From positions 1,860,637 to 1,924,636 of the forward strand of contig ONZQ02000001.1 of assembly GCA_900312665.1 (NCBI GenBank): DNA of 64,000 nucleotides, given 5' to 3'. Under the pieces are notes generated by a model that worked only from the letters and a program-made list of their open reading frames with translations, did not search any database and was not told the DNA's origin. This document shows, in pieces, positions 50,701 through 59,660 of the stretch; positions within the stretch are counted from its first letter, which is position 1; each line of letters starts with the position of its first letter. Position numbers and translations under genes: made by a program. Source of the DNA: Cephalotrichum gorgonifer. Lineage: Eukaryota; Ascomycota; Sordariomycetes; Microascales; Microascaceae.

Positions 50701-51373
50701 TCTTCCGCTTCCTCACAGTTGTAGCAACCTCAGTTGACCCTGCATCTGCATTTTCCTTGTCGCCCTCGCTCAGCGTCGGGCGGTGCTCCACGACCTCCTG
50801 GTCGCCGCCGCCACCAAGCTTCGTAAGCTCCTTGTCGGAGATTGCCCGGCGGACACGTTCCTCCTCCCTCTCTATTTCCCGCATCTCCATTATCTCGCGA
50901 TAGCTAGATCCCTCCTCAGAAGCGCCGGCTTGGCGGTTGGCTGCGAATGGGTCGGCGCGAGTGTCGGCAAGGGCGCGGTTGAAGCGGCGCTTCTGATAAT
51001 CCGTCTCGCGATCAGTGATGCGAGTGCTTCCCCCGCCCTTCGTGGCCAGGATATCTTCTTCCTCGACGCCATCCCCACGCGCAAGCTCTTCGATCATGCC
51101 CTTAGGGGCGGTGTACTGACCGACGAGTCGACGCGAGCCGTCGCCATCCCCCATCTCCTCATCGTCATCTCCATCGGCGCCGGGCAGGGAGGTGTGGTAT
51201 CCGGCAAACTTGTCGGCGCCATCGCGATCGTACAAATCGGTATCAAAGGTATCCGTCAGCTTCTGCTTCGTAGATTCGGCTCGCTGGTTTGACTGGTCGA
51301 AGGCTCGAGGTTGCTTCGCCGCGTTCCTCTCCTGCTGGAGCCTGCGGATGGTTTCGAAGTCGGCGTCAGACAT
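47717..51373 (-). CDS. hsh155: Splicing factor 3B subunit 1 (SF3B1/Hsh155/Prp10), U2 snRNP
   Basis: SF3B1 clamps the branch-site/U2 duplex during spliceosome assembly. Intronless, 1218 residues. The N-terminal 350 residues are charged and disordered, with three Trp ligand motifs: KKRWDVS (W227), KRSRWDQAP (W250) and a second KRSRWDQAP (W270). These are followed by GYKILTPPPGYEPVR (from about 326), the region that binds the small p14 subunit. The remaining 800 residues are HEAT repeats almost identical to the human protein in long blocks, for example SKKSWQARHTGVKIVQQ and DEQTKVRTV. The Lys matching human K700, a cancer hotspot, is conserved in the latter. The segment NRHEKVQEN, where resistance to splicing inhibitors maps in human cells, is also unchanged. 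The ATG is followed by SDADFETIRRLQQERN, and no in-frame alternative is needed. The 414-codon antisense frame inside it is a shadow. Confidence 0.99.
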   Translation of the reverse strand: MSDADFETIRRLQQERNAAKQPRAFDQSNQRAESTKQKLTDTFDTDLYDRDGADKFAGYHTSLPGADGDDDEEMGDGDGSRRLVGQYTAPKGMIEELARGDGVEEEDILATKGGGSTRITDRETDYQKRRFNRALADTRADPFAANRQAGASEEGSSYREIMEMREIEREEERVRRAISDKELTKLGGGGDQEVVEHRPTLSEGDKENADAGSTEVATTVRKRKKRWDVSSTPPGDVAPAEETKQKRSRWDQAPSVGAPGEGAPKKRSRWDQAPSATPAVNQPSATPIHPSQGGAATPAAFGVDVGRNAPISDEELDELLPGEEQGYKILTPPPGYEPVRAPTHRVAATPAPQTGFMMQDPNSVRLSGKAATAEIPGMGDLQFFKPEDMAYFGKLADTPDENTLSVEQLKERKIMRLLLKVKNGTPPMRKTALRQLTDNARNFGAGALFDQILPLLMEKTLEDQERHLLVKVIDRILYKLDDLVRPYVHKILVVIEPLLIDQDYYARVEGREIISNLSKAAGLATMISTMRPDIDHVDEYVRNTTARAFAVVASALGIPALLPFLRAVCRSKKSWQARHTGVKIVQQIPILMGCAVLPHLKGLVECIGPNLNDEQTKVRTVTSLAIAALAEASNPYGIESFDDILNPLWTGARKQRGKGLAGFLKAVGHIIPLMDEEYANYYTSQIMEILLREFSSPDEEMKKVVLKVISQCSSTEGVTAGYLKEHVLDEFFKSFWVRRMALDKRIYRQVVETTVDLGQKVGVGEIAERIVVNLKDESEPYRKMTVETVEKLVASLGAADIGERLEERLIDGILHAFQEQSVEDIVMLNGFGSVVNALGTRCKPYLPQIVSTILWRLNNKSATVRQQAADLISRIAMVMKQCGEDALMGKLGVVLYEYLGEEYPEVLGSILGALRSIVTVVGISQMQPPIRDLLPRLTPILRNRHEKVQENTIDLVGRIADRGPESVNAREWMRICFELLDMLKAHKKGIRRAANNTFGFIAKAIGPQDVLATLLNNLRVQERQSRVNTAVAIGIVAETCAPFTVLPALMNEYRVPELNVQNGVLKSLSFLFEYIGEMAKDYVYAVTPLLEDALIDRDQVHRQTAASVVKHIALGVVGLGCEDAMVHLLNLLYPNLFETSPHVIDRIIEAIEAIRMAVGPGVTLNYVWAGLFHPARKVRQPYWRLYNDAYVQCADAMVPYYPNLDDENIDRPELAIIL

Positions 51374-51742
51374 GATGGGCTAAGGTAGTTCGCGTGGCAT
51401 TTCCCACGCCTTGTCTTTCAAATATCTCGTAATGGTAGGCTCGGGATACACATCGGAGGTGTAGAATTGTGATGGCGCGCTGTTAGATGGGTGATTTGAT
51501 GGACGCCTACTTCGACTTGAGCTAAAAGAAAGTTTGCGCGACCACCTCACTGAGCTGCACGGACCAGACAGACAGCCAACGCATGCCGAAGATTTGCCGT
51601 CCAGCTCCACTCTTCAACCCGCGACGACATTAATGTAACCACCTATTAAATACTACAAGCGAGACGAGTACAACTACTCCATACTGCCTCTGAATTGACC
51701 ATTATGTTCGGAGTGGCGCCAGAAACATTATGGTCTTTTGTT
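51374..51742. other. Spacer between OGG1 and SF3B1
   Basis: 369 bp between two minus-strand genes. It should hold the OGG1 3' end and the SF3B1 promoter and leader. I see no distinct motif. Confidence 0.5.
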
Positions 51743-53092
51743 TTACCCCTTTGTCCGTATTCTAGGGCTCCTCCTTCTTATCTCATCGCTTGTTCCACGG
51801 AGGAGCTTAACTGCTGGCAACTCCAGCCCTGGCTCTGGCTCCTCAACTTTCACCGAAGGGGCGCGCTGCCGCTTCCGCGGCGCGCCGGTCCCTTGTCCGC
51901 TCCCCCCGTTCTTTGCCGTCGTCGCGGCCCCCTCCTCTTCTTTCACCTCAGTGGTGGCCTCCTTTTTGGCGACGCGATCTGAGAAGGCCTTAAGATCGGC
52001 GGTAAACAGTACAGAATGTGCCCATCCGGCTTCTTTCCCCCAGAGGTCCCGGAAGAAGTCTCCGACAGGGTCGTACATGCTCATAGTGAACGTCTTGCCC
52101 TTTGCCTTCCCGAATTTGTAGTCTCGCTGCGCTATTTGCCAGACATGCGTATCAACTGGGACGGCCTCCGCCCAAGCAAGGCCCATGAGGCAGACACAGT
52201 CTGCCACCTTGGGGCCGACCCCCGAGAGCTGCAGAAGCTCCTTATGCGCTTGCTTATACGTGATTGGCGTATCGGTTGACGCCGGAGTGGACAGGGGCGG
52301 AAAGCGAGGCTCTTCAGGATTCCGCAAGCTGTCTAGCCAGTCTTTCGGCTTGCCAGCGATGATCTTGGCGGTTGCGGCGATGTACTTGGCCCGGTAGCCA
52401 AAGCCCAAGCGTCGCAATTCTGCCTCAACGTCGTCCCCTATCAAGGCTTCGGGCCCGGGAAAGTCATGAAACGCTTCATCGCCGATGTGGCCTATTAAGG
52501 GCCCATACGTGAAGCAGAGTTTATGAACCTAGACGACCGTGAGCACTGTCCTTGAGGGCATGCTATGCCAACTTGCGAACATACCATCTGTGATATCCTA
52601 GAGATATTGTTGTTGCTACTGCATATGAAGCATATCAGAGTCTCCCAAGCATCCTGGCTAAGGATGCGAACACCGGCAAACTTGGGCGCGTGCTTTCGGA
52701 AATTAGGATCTATCAGGGACCATTTGGTGTAGAGGGCCTCGAGGTCGACTTTTAGGCAGAGGTAATGTCTCAACAGCGCCTCCGTATCATCAATCCGAGG
52801 CACGCATGCTGCTCCTGCTTTCCCCTCGACCTTGGGCGCCTTCTCAGGCCAGATGACTCGGTAGTGTAGGTGGGACGAGTCCTGTTTTAAGGTCACCAAT
52901 CGACCATGAAGAGTACAAGACCTTGATCTACGTCAGTGGAAGCAACGTTTTATAGAGCTGAGCGCATGCGAACCATTCATCGTCTGTCCTCCTCCATCTG
53001 AAGGATTGGCCACACTGAAGTGTTGTGTTGATGGAAAGCTCAGTTAGGTTTAAAGGCAATTTGCGCCACTCAGGCAATTTTGGAACACCCAT
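51743..53092 (-). CDS. ogg1: 8-oxoguanine DNA glycosylase/AP lyase OGG1
   Basis: OGG1 removes 8-oxoguanine paired with C and nicks the abasic site (base excision repair). Three minus-strand exons, 53092-52974, 52921-52585 and 52528-51743, give 413 residues. The N-terminal domain has LQCGQSFRW and HGRLVTLKQD. The helix-hairpin-helix runs LSGVGPKVADCVCLMGL, with catalytic Lys259, and the catalytic Asp278 lies in VPVDTHVW. SSNNNISRI, typical of the family, ends exon 2. After about residue 325 there is a low-complexity tail of roughly 90 residues, including a basic PRKRQR patch that could be a nuclear signal. Intron 1 (52973-52922) is only 52 bp with a weak GTTCGC donor, but it is needed to join DEW to SCTLHGRLV. 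Intron 2 (52584-52529) has GTATGT and TAG ends. The start at 53092 gives MGVPKLPEWRKLPL, as in relatives. Confidence 0.96.
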
Positions 53093-53378
53093 TGGTTATG
53101 ATACAGTGGGTTCTTTTTGAGCTCTGGAGACAGGAGAGGTAAAGGGGTGGACACGCCTTTAAAGCTTAGATCTGCTCATCTCAGGGGAAGCTTTCGCTCT
53201 TCAGCCGCCGTCACGGCCGGGATTTTGGGACCCATGATTGGATGTACAGTGTGTTCTATAAACACTGTGTGTTGCGCACTGTTTGCCCTACATACATTGG
53301 TGTCCGCGAGTCGAACGATAGCGACTTGAGCGTTCTCATGAATTTCCTAATATTATGTAAATAAATACTTTTTTTATG

Positions 53379-53449
53379 GGCTAGTTAGCTCAGATGTTCA
53401 CCCATGTCCCATTTTCTAACCTGTTTCAGGTTGGAATCCTCCGGAAGCC
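53379..53449 (+). other. Degenerate tRNA-like sequence (71 nt)
   Basis: The stretch starts GGCT and ends AGCC, as an acceptor stem would. It has TAGCTCAGA at the place of an A box and GGTTGGAATCC at the place of a B box, where the consensus is GGTTCGAATCC. The total length of 71 is right for a tRNA, but the conserved GG of the D loop and the T-loop C are missing and the anticodon arm does not fold by eye. It may be a tRNA pseudogene, the head of an old SINE, or chance. Confidence 0.25.
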
Positions 53450-53828
53450 GACAGCCACTGTGGCTTGTGCATCGTGACAGCTCGAGCAGTTGATGCTCAT
53501 TGCCATTGCTGATCCCCGGAAAGCCACTCCAGGCAGCTGGGTCCTGGAACTACATGTAGACGGTTAAGATGGATTACAGAGTACTGTGGGACTTACGAGT
53601 AAAGGGTAGATTGGGTTTACTGATTGCTTTGAATGAGGAATACGCTAAAACTCTTATCATCCAAAGGACAACTGTACAGCTCGCGCGATCCTCACGGTTG
53701 TGTGTACAATATCCTCCCAACAATCCCCGCTTCTTAATCCAGGTCAAGAGCCTCTATATCATGCCGGACGCCTTTAAACATGGAAGGTTGTGCCATTTCC
53801 AAGTCCGCTCCACTCATCGGCGAGTTAC

Positions 53829-54245
53829 ATGTTCAAGTTCCCATCAGATATTTTTCGGATCGTCTTGGACATGCTGTATCCGCCTGATGCTACGGCCTTT
53901 GCCTAGGCGTCCTCCATACCCCAGCTCAAAGGAATCACTCTGCGACGGTTCGAGTCATCGGTTCCCTACTACGGGAAATGCGACCGGTTGGAGGATCGGG
54001 GGATCTGCTGCTCAAAATGCTTCGCTTGGCGCCACCTCGATTGTGTTCGTCTTGAATCTGAACCTCGGCGCGCCGACAACCCGTTCGTTTGCCTGAGCTG
54101 TCTGGAATGCAAAATCCACAAGACTCTTGGTCCCGGCGGAATCATTAGGTTTAGTCGTCGAGTCGAAAGAAACGGATGCCCTGTACGTGTCGGTCGACCT
54201 AGCGAGCGTCGGTGGTGCCATGGCAATACTAGCGCTTCCCATTAG
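53829..54245 (+). pseudogene. Possible relic gene with damaged PHD-type zinc finger
   Basis: In one plus-strand frame, protein-like sequence runs from MFKFPSDIFRIV through an in-frame TAG at 53904-53906 to a stop at 54243. The part from about 53970 to 54110 looks like a PHD finger: CCSKCFAWRHLDC followed 20 residues later by VCLSCLEC, the C-x2-C-x4-H-x2-C ... C-x2-C pattern. At the front only one Cys of the first pair remains (GKCDRLEDRG). The TAG could derive from CAG by one C-to-T change. Upstream I find no good start or splice sites. It is either a broken gene or transposon remnant, or an exon of a gene whose other exons I could not find. Confidence 0.35.
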
Positions 54246-55139
54246 GTCGATTATAACAAGTTGCATACCCTGTCATGGCCATCCCCCGGAAGGCTGCCGA
54301 AAGGCAAGTGTAGATATCCCGCGCCAGCCCCATAGGCAGTTCACGAGGGCTTTTCATACCCGAGCCCCTCAAGGGCCATGCTGGTTGTAATCTATCACTC
54401 ATTTCCTTCTAGCTCTAGCTCCTACAACCAGAAAACACCATAGTCGTTATGGGACCTCAAGCCCGTCTTTCTCACAGGGGTTTCCTAAAAAGAGATGACA
54501 CCGAAGAAAGTGTATATAAATGCGAGTCATAAAAATTGAGAATGATAACGTGTTCCAGCCGGGTCTTCTTGCTGGAACCTGCAATATATGGCTGGAATGA
54601 AGTTGATATCTTCGCCTCATCAGTTTTCCTTGAGAGTGGAAACGTTCAAAATAACACTGACTACTCAATACATTCCCAGAAATTAGGCTGTATGTTTCAG
54701 CAAAGTGTTAAAATACTCCCATCGCTGTTGGTGGTTTGATGTAGGACGGCGCTGCTACCACGGGGATCTGCAGAGGTAAGAAGCAGGAAGGAGGATGGGA
54801 TAAGCATGATGCAAATGGTAAAGTGGGGAGCTGCGATACCAGAGCTTCGATAACATATGCTACTTGAGCGATCCACTTCACATGACCGCCACTCACTAGC
54901 CACACCTGGGGCGCTATGACCACCTGCACTGCACCTTGCATCGAATGGCGAATGGAAAACCTCAGATCCAGCCTTGGTCATCGTCTATTCTGTTGCACGA
55001 GAGCCGGAACCTTTCCATTTCGCAGCCAGAGCTACCATACAATTCAAACCATCAATTTCTTCTCCCAATTTTTCGTTAGTTCGTACTGCCTGCCGATCCA
55101 GAGCGACTTGCCAGCAGCAGGCACTATAACTAAACCGCA

Positions 55140-57097
55140 ATGAACGGCGGCGAAGGCTATCGCGGTATGTTCCCAAACAAAAGCAGACTACCTAGTATCG
55201 CAACTAACATTTCTTCAAGACGGCGGTCGCAAGCGTGACTATGGAGTAAGTATTGTGTCTTTTGTTGGCTCCTCTACAGCTTCTTTTCATATTAACGAAT
55301 CGGTCCCAGTCTAGGAGCGATCGCGATGACCATCGACGAGACCGAGACCGCGACAACAGAGGGGGGGACAGAGATTCGCGCCGCGAGCGGAGACGATCGA
55401 GGTCCCCAACCTACAGGGGTTCCAGGCGTCGCGATGAAGATGGGGACGCCTACTCCTCGAGCCGAACCAATCGAGATAGGGAGCGGGAGGACCGTTACAG
55501 CGGGCGCGATAGACGCGATCGGGAATGGGATCGCGATCGGGCTGGTGGCCGCAGAGACACCAGGCGCGACGATGATGATCGACCCCCGAGGCGAGACAGG
55601 GACGCCTTCGATGACCGACGCCGCCCTCAGGATAGGGACGATGTATTCCCTAGACGCGATCGACGGAGAAGCCCCTCCCCGCCTCCGAAGAAGCGGGAGC
55701 CTACCCCCGACTTGACCGACGTTGTCCCCGTCAACGAGCGCAAGCGCCGCCTAACCCAGTGGGATATCAAGCCCCCTGGGTACGAGAACGTAACCGCGGA
55801 GCAGGCGAAGCTGTCGGGAATGTTCCCGCTCCCCGGTGCCCCTCGACAGCAGGCCATGGATCCGACCAAGCTCCAGGCCTTCATGAATCAGCCCACCTCC
55901 CAGGTGAACCGCGATGCTCTGACGCCGACCCAGTCCCGACAGTCAAAGCGTCTTATCGTTTACAACCTACCCCCCTCCGTAACCGAGGACGCAGTCGTGT
56001 CCTTCTTCAACCTACAACTCAACGGCCTAAACGTCATTCAGGGCACCGATCCTTGCACTCTTTGCCAGCTTTCACAAGACAAGTTGTTCGCCCTTGTTGA
56101 ATTCAAAACCGCGGCGGACACCACTGTCGCGCTAGCGCTCGACGGCATCTCAATGGACCCCGATAATACTATGGAGAACAATGGCACTGCCGAGAGCCCG
56201 AAGGGGCTTGAACTGAAGCGGCCGAAGGACTACATCGTACCGGCGGTCGTGGACACACCGTACGAGCCCGGTACGGTGTCGAATGTTGTCTTGGACACCC
56301 CCAACAAGATCTGCATTGCAGACCTTCCTACATACCTCACGGATGAGCAAGCCACCGAGCTTCTTGTGTCCTTTGGCGAGCTGAAGGCTTTCACTCTTGT
56401 CAGGGATAGAGATACTCAGGAGTCACGGGTAGGCGCAGGTTTCTTTTCACCCTTAGACGCAAGGTACTAATGGTTTCTAGGGCATTGCATTCTGCGAGTA
56501 CGTCGACCCGACTGTGACGGATATCGCCATCCAGGGACTTGATGGCATGGAACTAGGGGAGAAGCGGCTCAAGGTCCGAAAGGCCAGCCTTGGTATCACG
56601 CAGGTTTCGGGGATTGAGATGAGTGTCAATGCTATGTCCATGTTGGCGGGAACCACCTCGGTCGACAGCGAGGAGAGCTCCGTCATCCAGCTTCTGAACA
56701 TGGTGACACCGGAGGAGCTAATGGACAACGACGATTATGAAGGTAGGAGACTCCCGTCCGGTTCAGTGCACATTCTGGCGGGTTATGCTGACGGAAATAG
56801 AAATCTGCGAGGATGTCCAGGATGAATGCGCCAAGTTTGGCACGATTGTCGAGCTGAAGGTCCCGCGACCTGCTGGTGGCAGTAGACAGTCTCCGGGAGT
56901 GGGCAAGATATTTGTCAAGTATTCGACCACGGAGTCCGCGACAAAGGCCTTGCGGGCACTTGCGGGCAGGAAATTTGCGGACCGAACAGTCGTTACTACT
57001 TACTTCCCCGAGGTACATTCACCTACAGGCTTGACTTGATTTCTAGCTGGTACTAACGTTTTCGGCATAGGCGAACTTTGACGTCGGAGCATGGTAG
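55140..57097 (+). CDS. U2AF2: U2AF large subunit (U2AF65/U2AF2)
   Basis: It binds the polypyrimidine tract at 3' splice sites and recruits U2 snRNP. Six exons, 55140-55164, 55220-55245, 55310-56428, 56481-56742, 56801-57012 and 57071-57097, give 556 residues. The first two exons are only 25 and 26 bp and the last codes 8 residues (ANFDVGAW). A long Arg/Asp/Ser-rich arm fills residues 18-140. TQWDIKPPGYENVT (W168) is the ligand motif for the small U2AF subunit. RRM1 starts near 230 (KRLIVYNLPPS) and RRM2 near 349 (NKICIADLP). A C-terminal UHM has an acidic helix (DNDDYEEICEDVQDEC) and the GRKF loop. All introns are GT-AG, and intron 5 has a perfect TACTAAC branch site. Retaining intron 5 would replace the end with a short different tail. 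Confidence 0.95.
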
Positions 57098-57485
57098 ATG
57101 GGCACAGGGCGTTCAGGAGACTGGGCCAGGCCGGGATGCGGAGGGAACGGCCAAGTATGCTATGCACGCCAGAGAAGGGCTTTGGTTGTATGGCTGATGG
57201 AGCAGCACAGGGCTCATATGAGCGTGACATCGGTGGGTAGCAGCAGGGACGACATGTATATTCCACAGGAACTGTAAACTAGAAATACTGGGGGCGGGAG
57301 ACGTCTTCTAAAATGAACTACGAGCCGAAAAGTTCGCGACTTTGCTGCTCTTCCTTGAAGCCTCGACGGTCGTGGATGCTGGAGAAGCCGTTCCAGTGTG
57401 TATCAGTCCTGACATGAGCTGTAGACGGGTGTCAACTACTGCCAAGCACTTTTCAACTTGACAGCGTCTTGCTTAAATAATATAA

Positions 57486-57491
57486 CACGTG
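57486..57491. promoter_or_regulatory. CACGTG E-box upstream of S13
   Basis: Palindromic bHLH-type site, followed by AC, about 210 bp before the S13 start codon. A Cbf1-like site is possible; evidence is the hexamer only. Confidence 0.3.
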
Positions 57492-57591
57492 ACTAACATG
57501 ATCACTTTTGGCACGCGCCAAGACGCTCTCACCCAACGACCCTAATTAGACGATATTTTGCCGAACCTCCAATTCTCCTCCACACCCATTC

Positions 57592-57631
57592 TTTTCCCGC
57601 CTGTGTCGAATCTCGCGAACTTTTTCCCGCC
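57592..57631 (+). promoter_or_regulatory. Pair of TTTTCCCGCC elements
   Basis: The same 10-mer occurs twice with a 30-bp start-to-start distance, 67-106 bp upstream of the S13 ATG. The core resembles E2F/MBF-type sites (TTTCCCGC). A second role as a leader pyrimidine motif cannot be excluded. Confidence 0.4.
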
Positions 57632-57697
57632 CAACTAACGAACTAGACAACCCCCGACAACAGCACAACCACCCCGCCGGTCTTCCGAACAGCAAAA

Positions 57698-58485
57698 ATG
57701 GGTCGTCTTCACAGCAAGGGAAAGGGTATTTCGTCGTCGACGATCCCCTACTCGCGTAACGCCCCCGCGTGGCTCAAGACCTCGCCCGACCAGGTCGCCG
57801 AGCAGATCTGCAAGCTCGCGAAGAAGGGTGCCGCTCCCTCGCAGATTGGTGTCATTCTCCGTGATGCCCACGGTATTGCCCAGGTCAAGACCATCACCGG
57901 TACGTCTTTCTTCTTGTTGTTGTTGTTCCTTTTTGGAGGGCTATTTGGATTCCTTGCAGGGGCGTCGTGGGGTTACTAGAGACTAATTTTTTTCTGCTCG
58001 ACATAGGCAACAAGATCCTCCGTATCCTCAAGTCCCATGGTACGATTGCTCCGCTTTGAAACAACCCCCATTCGACGAACTACCGACATGGTGGTTCCGC
58101 ACGATATACACATACATACTCCTTGTCGTCCCTGATAGGGACGGCATTGGGATTATACATGCCTCTGTTGGTCTAGGCTGACAGTGCGATCACGTAACAG
58201 GCCTCGCTCCCGAGCTTCCCGAGGACCTCTACAACCTGATCAAGAAGGTAAGCACCCCTCCCGTCATCTTCTCCTCCCCAAAGCTCGCGCAACTAACACG
58301 CATATCCGCAGGCTGTCGCCGTCCGCAAGCACCTCGAGCGCAACCGCAAGGACAAGGACGGCAAGTTCCGCCTCATTCTCATCGAGTCCAGGATCCACCG
58401 TCTCTCGAGGTACTACCGCAAGGCCGGCAACCTGCCCCCCAACTGGCGCTACGAGAGCGCCACCGCCAGCACCCTCGTCGCGTAA
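57698..58485 (+). CDS. rps13: 40S ribosomal protein S13 (uS15)
   Basis: Component of the small ribosomal subunit. Four exons, 57698-57899, 58007-58039, 58201-58247 and 58312-58485, give 151 residues, exactly the eukaryotic length. The start MGRLHSKGKGIS, the middle APSQIGVILRDAHGIAQVK, the HLERNRKDKDGKFRLILIES segment and the end RYYRKAGNLPPNWRYES are near-universal. Exon 2 is only 33 bp. Introns of 107, 161 and 64 bp all have GT-AG ends. I looked in the 161-bp intron for snoRNA boxes and found no convincing C/D or H/ACA pattern. Confidence 0.99.
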
Positions 58486-58973
58486 AAAGCTTCCAAGGCG
58501 CTCCGGTGAAAACAAAAGGGAATGAATACTGAGGGTCTTCCTGGGTGGGGTTGGGAGTTGGGGATGGGATATGCATTTATTGCCAAGCAATTATGGTCCT
58601 AACGACAACCTTGAAAAAGTGAAAAATGGATTCGAGCAGGCCATAGCTAGTGAATACAGAACGGCTGCAGACTCGGCTTCAACGTTCTACAATATGTGAC
58701 CTGTGGGGAGATTGGGGAAGCCTGGGGATGATTAAAATAAACTCAGTTCATCGCCCGCCTTAAAACTATCATGGTATCTCATGCCCGCCCTGATGATGCT
58801 GAACCTGAACCCCTCCCTCCCTGAACTCTTTTTTGTTTTCCAAATCCAAAACGCCGTGCCTAGCTAGATATGTCGAAAGTATGCACCTTCTTGAACCGCG
58901 GGCTCTTACACCCAGAGCGCTGAATGCCGACCGAAATGGGCATGGGAGAGACGTGATTGCGCTATGAGAGAAG
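58486..58973. other. Spacer between convergent S13 and Sdc1 genes
   Basis: 488 bp between the stop codons of two convergent genes, presumably both 3' untranslated regions. No other feature seen. Confidence 0.5.
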
Positions 58974-59660
58974 TTACGAGGTCAGGCCGTTTGCCTTGGC
59001 CTGGTTTGGATCCGTGTCCTTCGCGACAATCTCCCGGTGTTTCTCTAGGAGGAACTCGCCCAGGATGCGGAGGGGATCGTCGGGACTGATGTGTCGCGGT
59101 TGCGATTCTTGCGTCAGCGGCTGGATCCCGCCATACTCTGCACTCTCTCGAGTTCTGGGGCGGAGGTTGGGGGAAGAAAGTGGCGGAACCTACATGTTCG
59201 AGGGATCCCGGAAGATCTGTCGGAGGCCGGCCAGGAGGAAGGGGTTGACCTTGGTGTTTAGAATCTCTCGGACGTTCTGCGCACCTGGGGCGGGAGGCTG
59301 ATCCGCTGCGGGGGTGGTGGGGGCATTCGCTTCGACAGCGGGGCTCGCCGCCGTGTTGGCGGTCTGGGTAATACCGCTGCTGGGCTGCGCAGCGGTGGGC
59401 TCGGGCTGGGTGCTGGCTTGAGGCTGTATTTCGGCGCGGGGCGATTAGTTATAGGTACAATATTGAAGGAAAATGGGGGGTGGGGGTTAGGAGCTAGTTG
59501 AATAGAGGATAAGAGAAAAGTAGAAGAGCAGGAGACAAACCTCAGCGAGGGGTTCGTCGGTCGTGGTGTCCATGGGCTCGACATTGGGAGCGGGCGAGGC
59601 GGTGGGGGCCACAGGTTGCTGGACGGGGGGATTATCGCTGCCGTTCACGGGTTCGGACAT
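58974..59660 (-). CDS. sdc1: Dpy-30-motif protein, likely COMPASS subunit Sdc1
   Basis: Sdc1/DPY30 is a small subunit of the Set1 (COMPASS) histone H3K4 methyltransferase complex. Three minus-strand exons, 59660-59541, 59423-59194 and 59085-58974, give 153 residues. The first 88 residues are Pro/Ala/Thr-rich and disordered. The Dpy-30 motif covers about 91-133: VREILNTKVNPFLLAGLRQI, then a short loop, then PDDPLRILGEFLLEKH, two helices that form the docking dimer in this family. The intron 2 acceptor is decided by frame. Using CATCAG just before TCCCGAC gives the continuous reading SNIPDDPLRIL, while the earlier CAAG would shift the frame. The tail TDPNQAKANGLTS is short. The gene starts back to back with FAN1. 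Confidence 0.9.

Larger units (their letters stand above)
53093..55139. other. Intergenic region with possible relics
   Basis: About 2 kb between the divergent OGG1 and U2AF2 genes. It contains a tRNA-like stretch (53379-53449) and a degraded frame with a PHD-type zinc finger (53829-54245), described separately. The last 150 bases are the probable U2AF2 leader. Nothing else is recognisable. Confidence 0.5.
57098..57697. promoter_or_regulatory. Intergenic region with ribosomal protein S13 promoter
   Basis: 600 bp between U2AF2 and S13. It contains CACGTG at 57486-57491 and two identical TTTTCCCGCC words at 57592-57601 and 57622-57631, exactly 30 bp apart, close to the likely transcription start. 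No open frame is convincing. Confidence 0.5.

Noticed and set aside
58040..58200. snoRNA in the second S13 intron
   Set aside because: Ribosomal protein introns can host snoRNAs, but no convincing C/D or H/ACA boxes are present.
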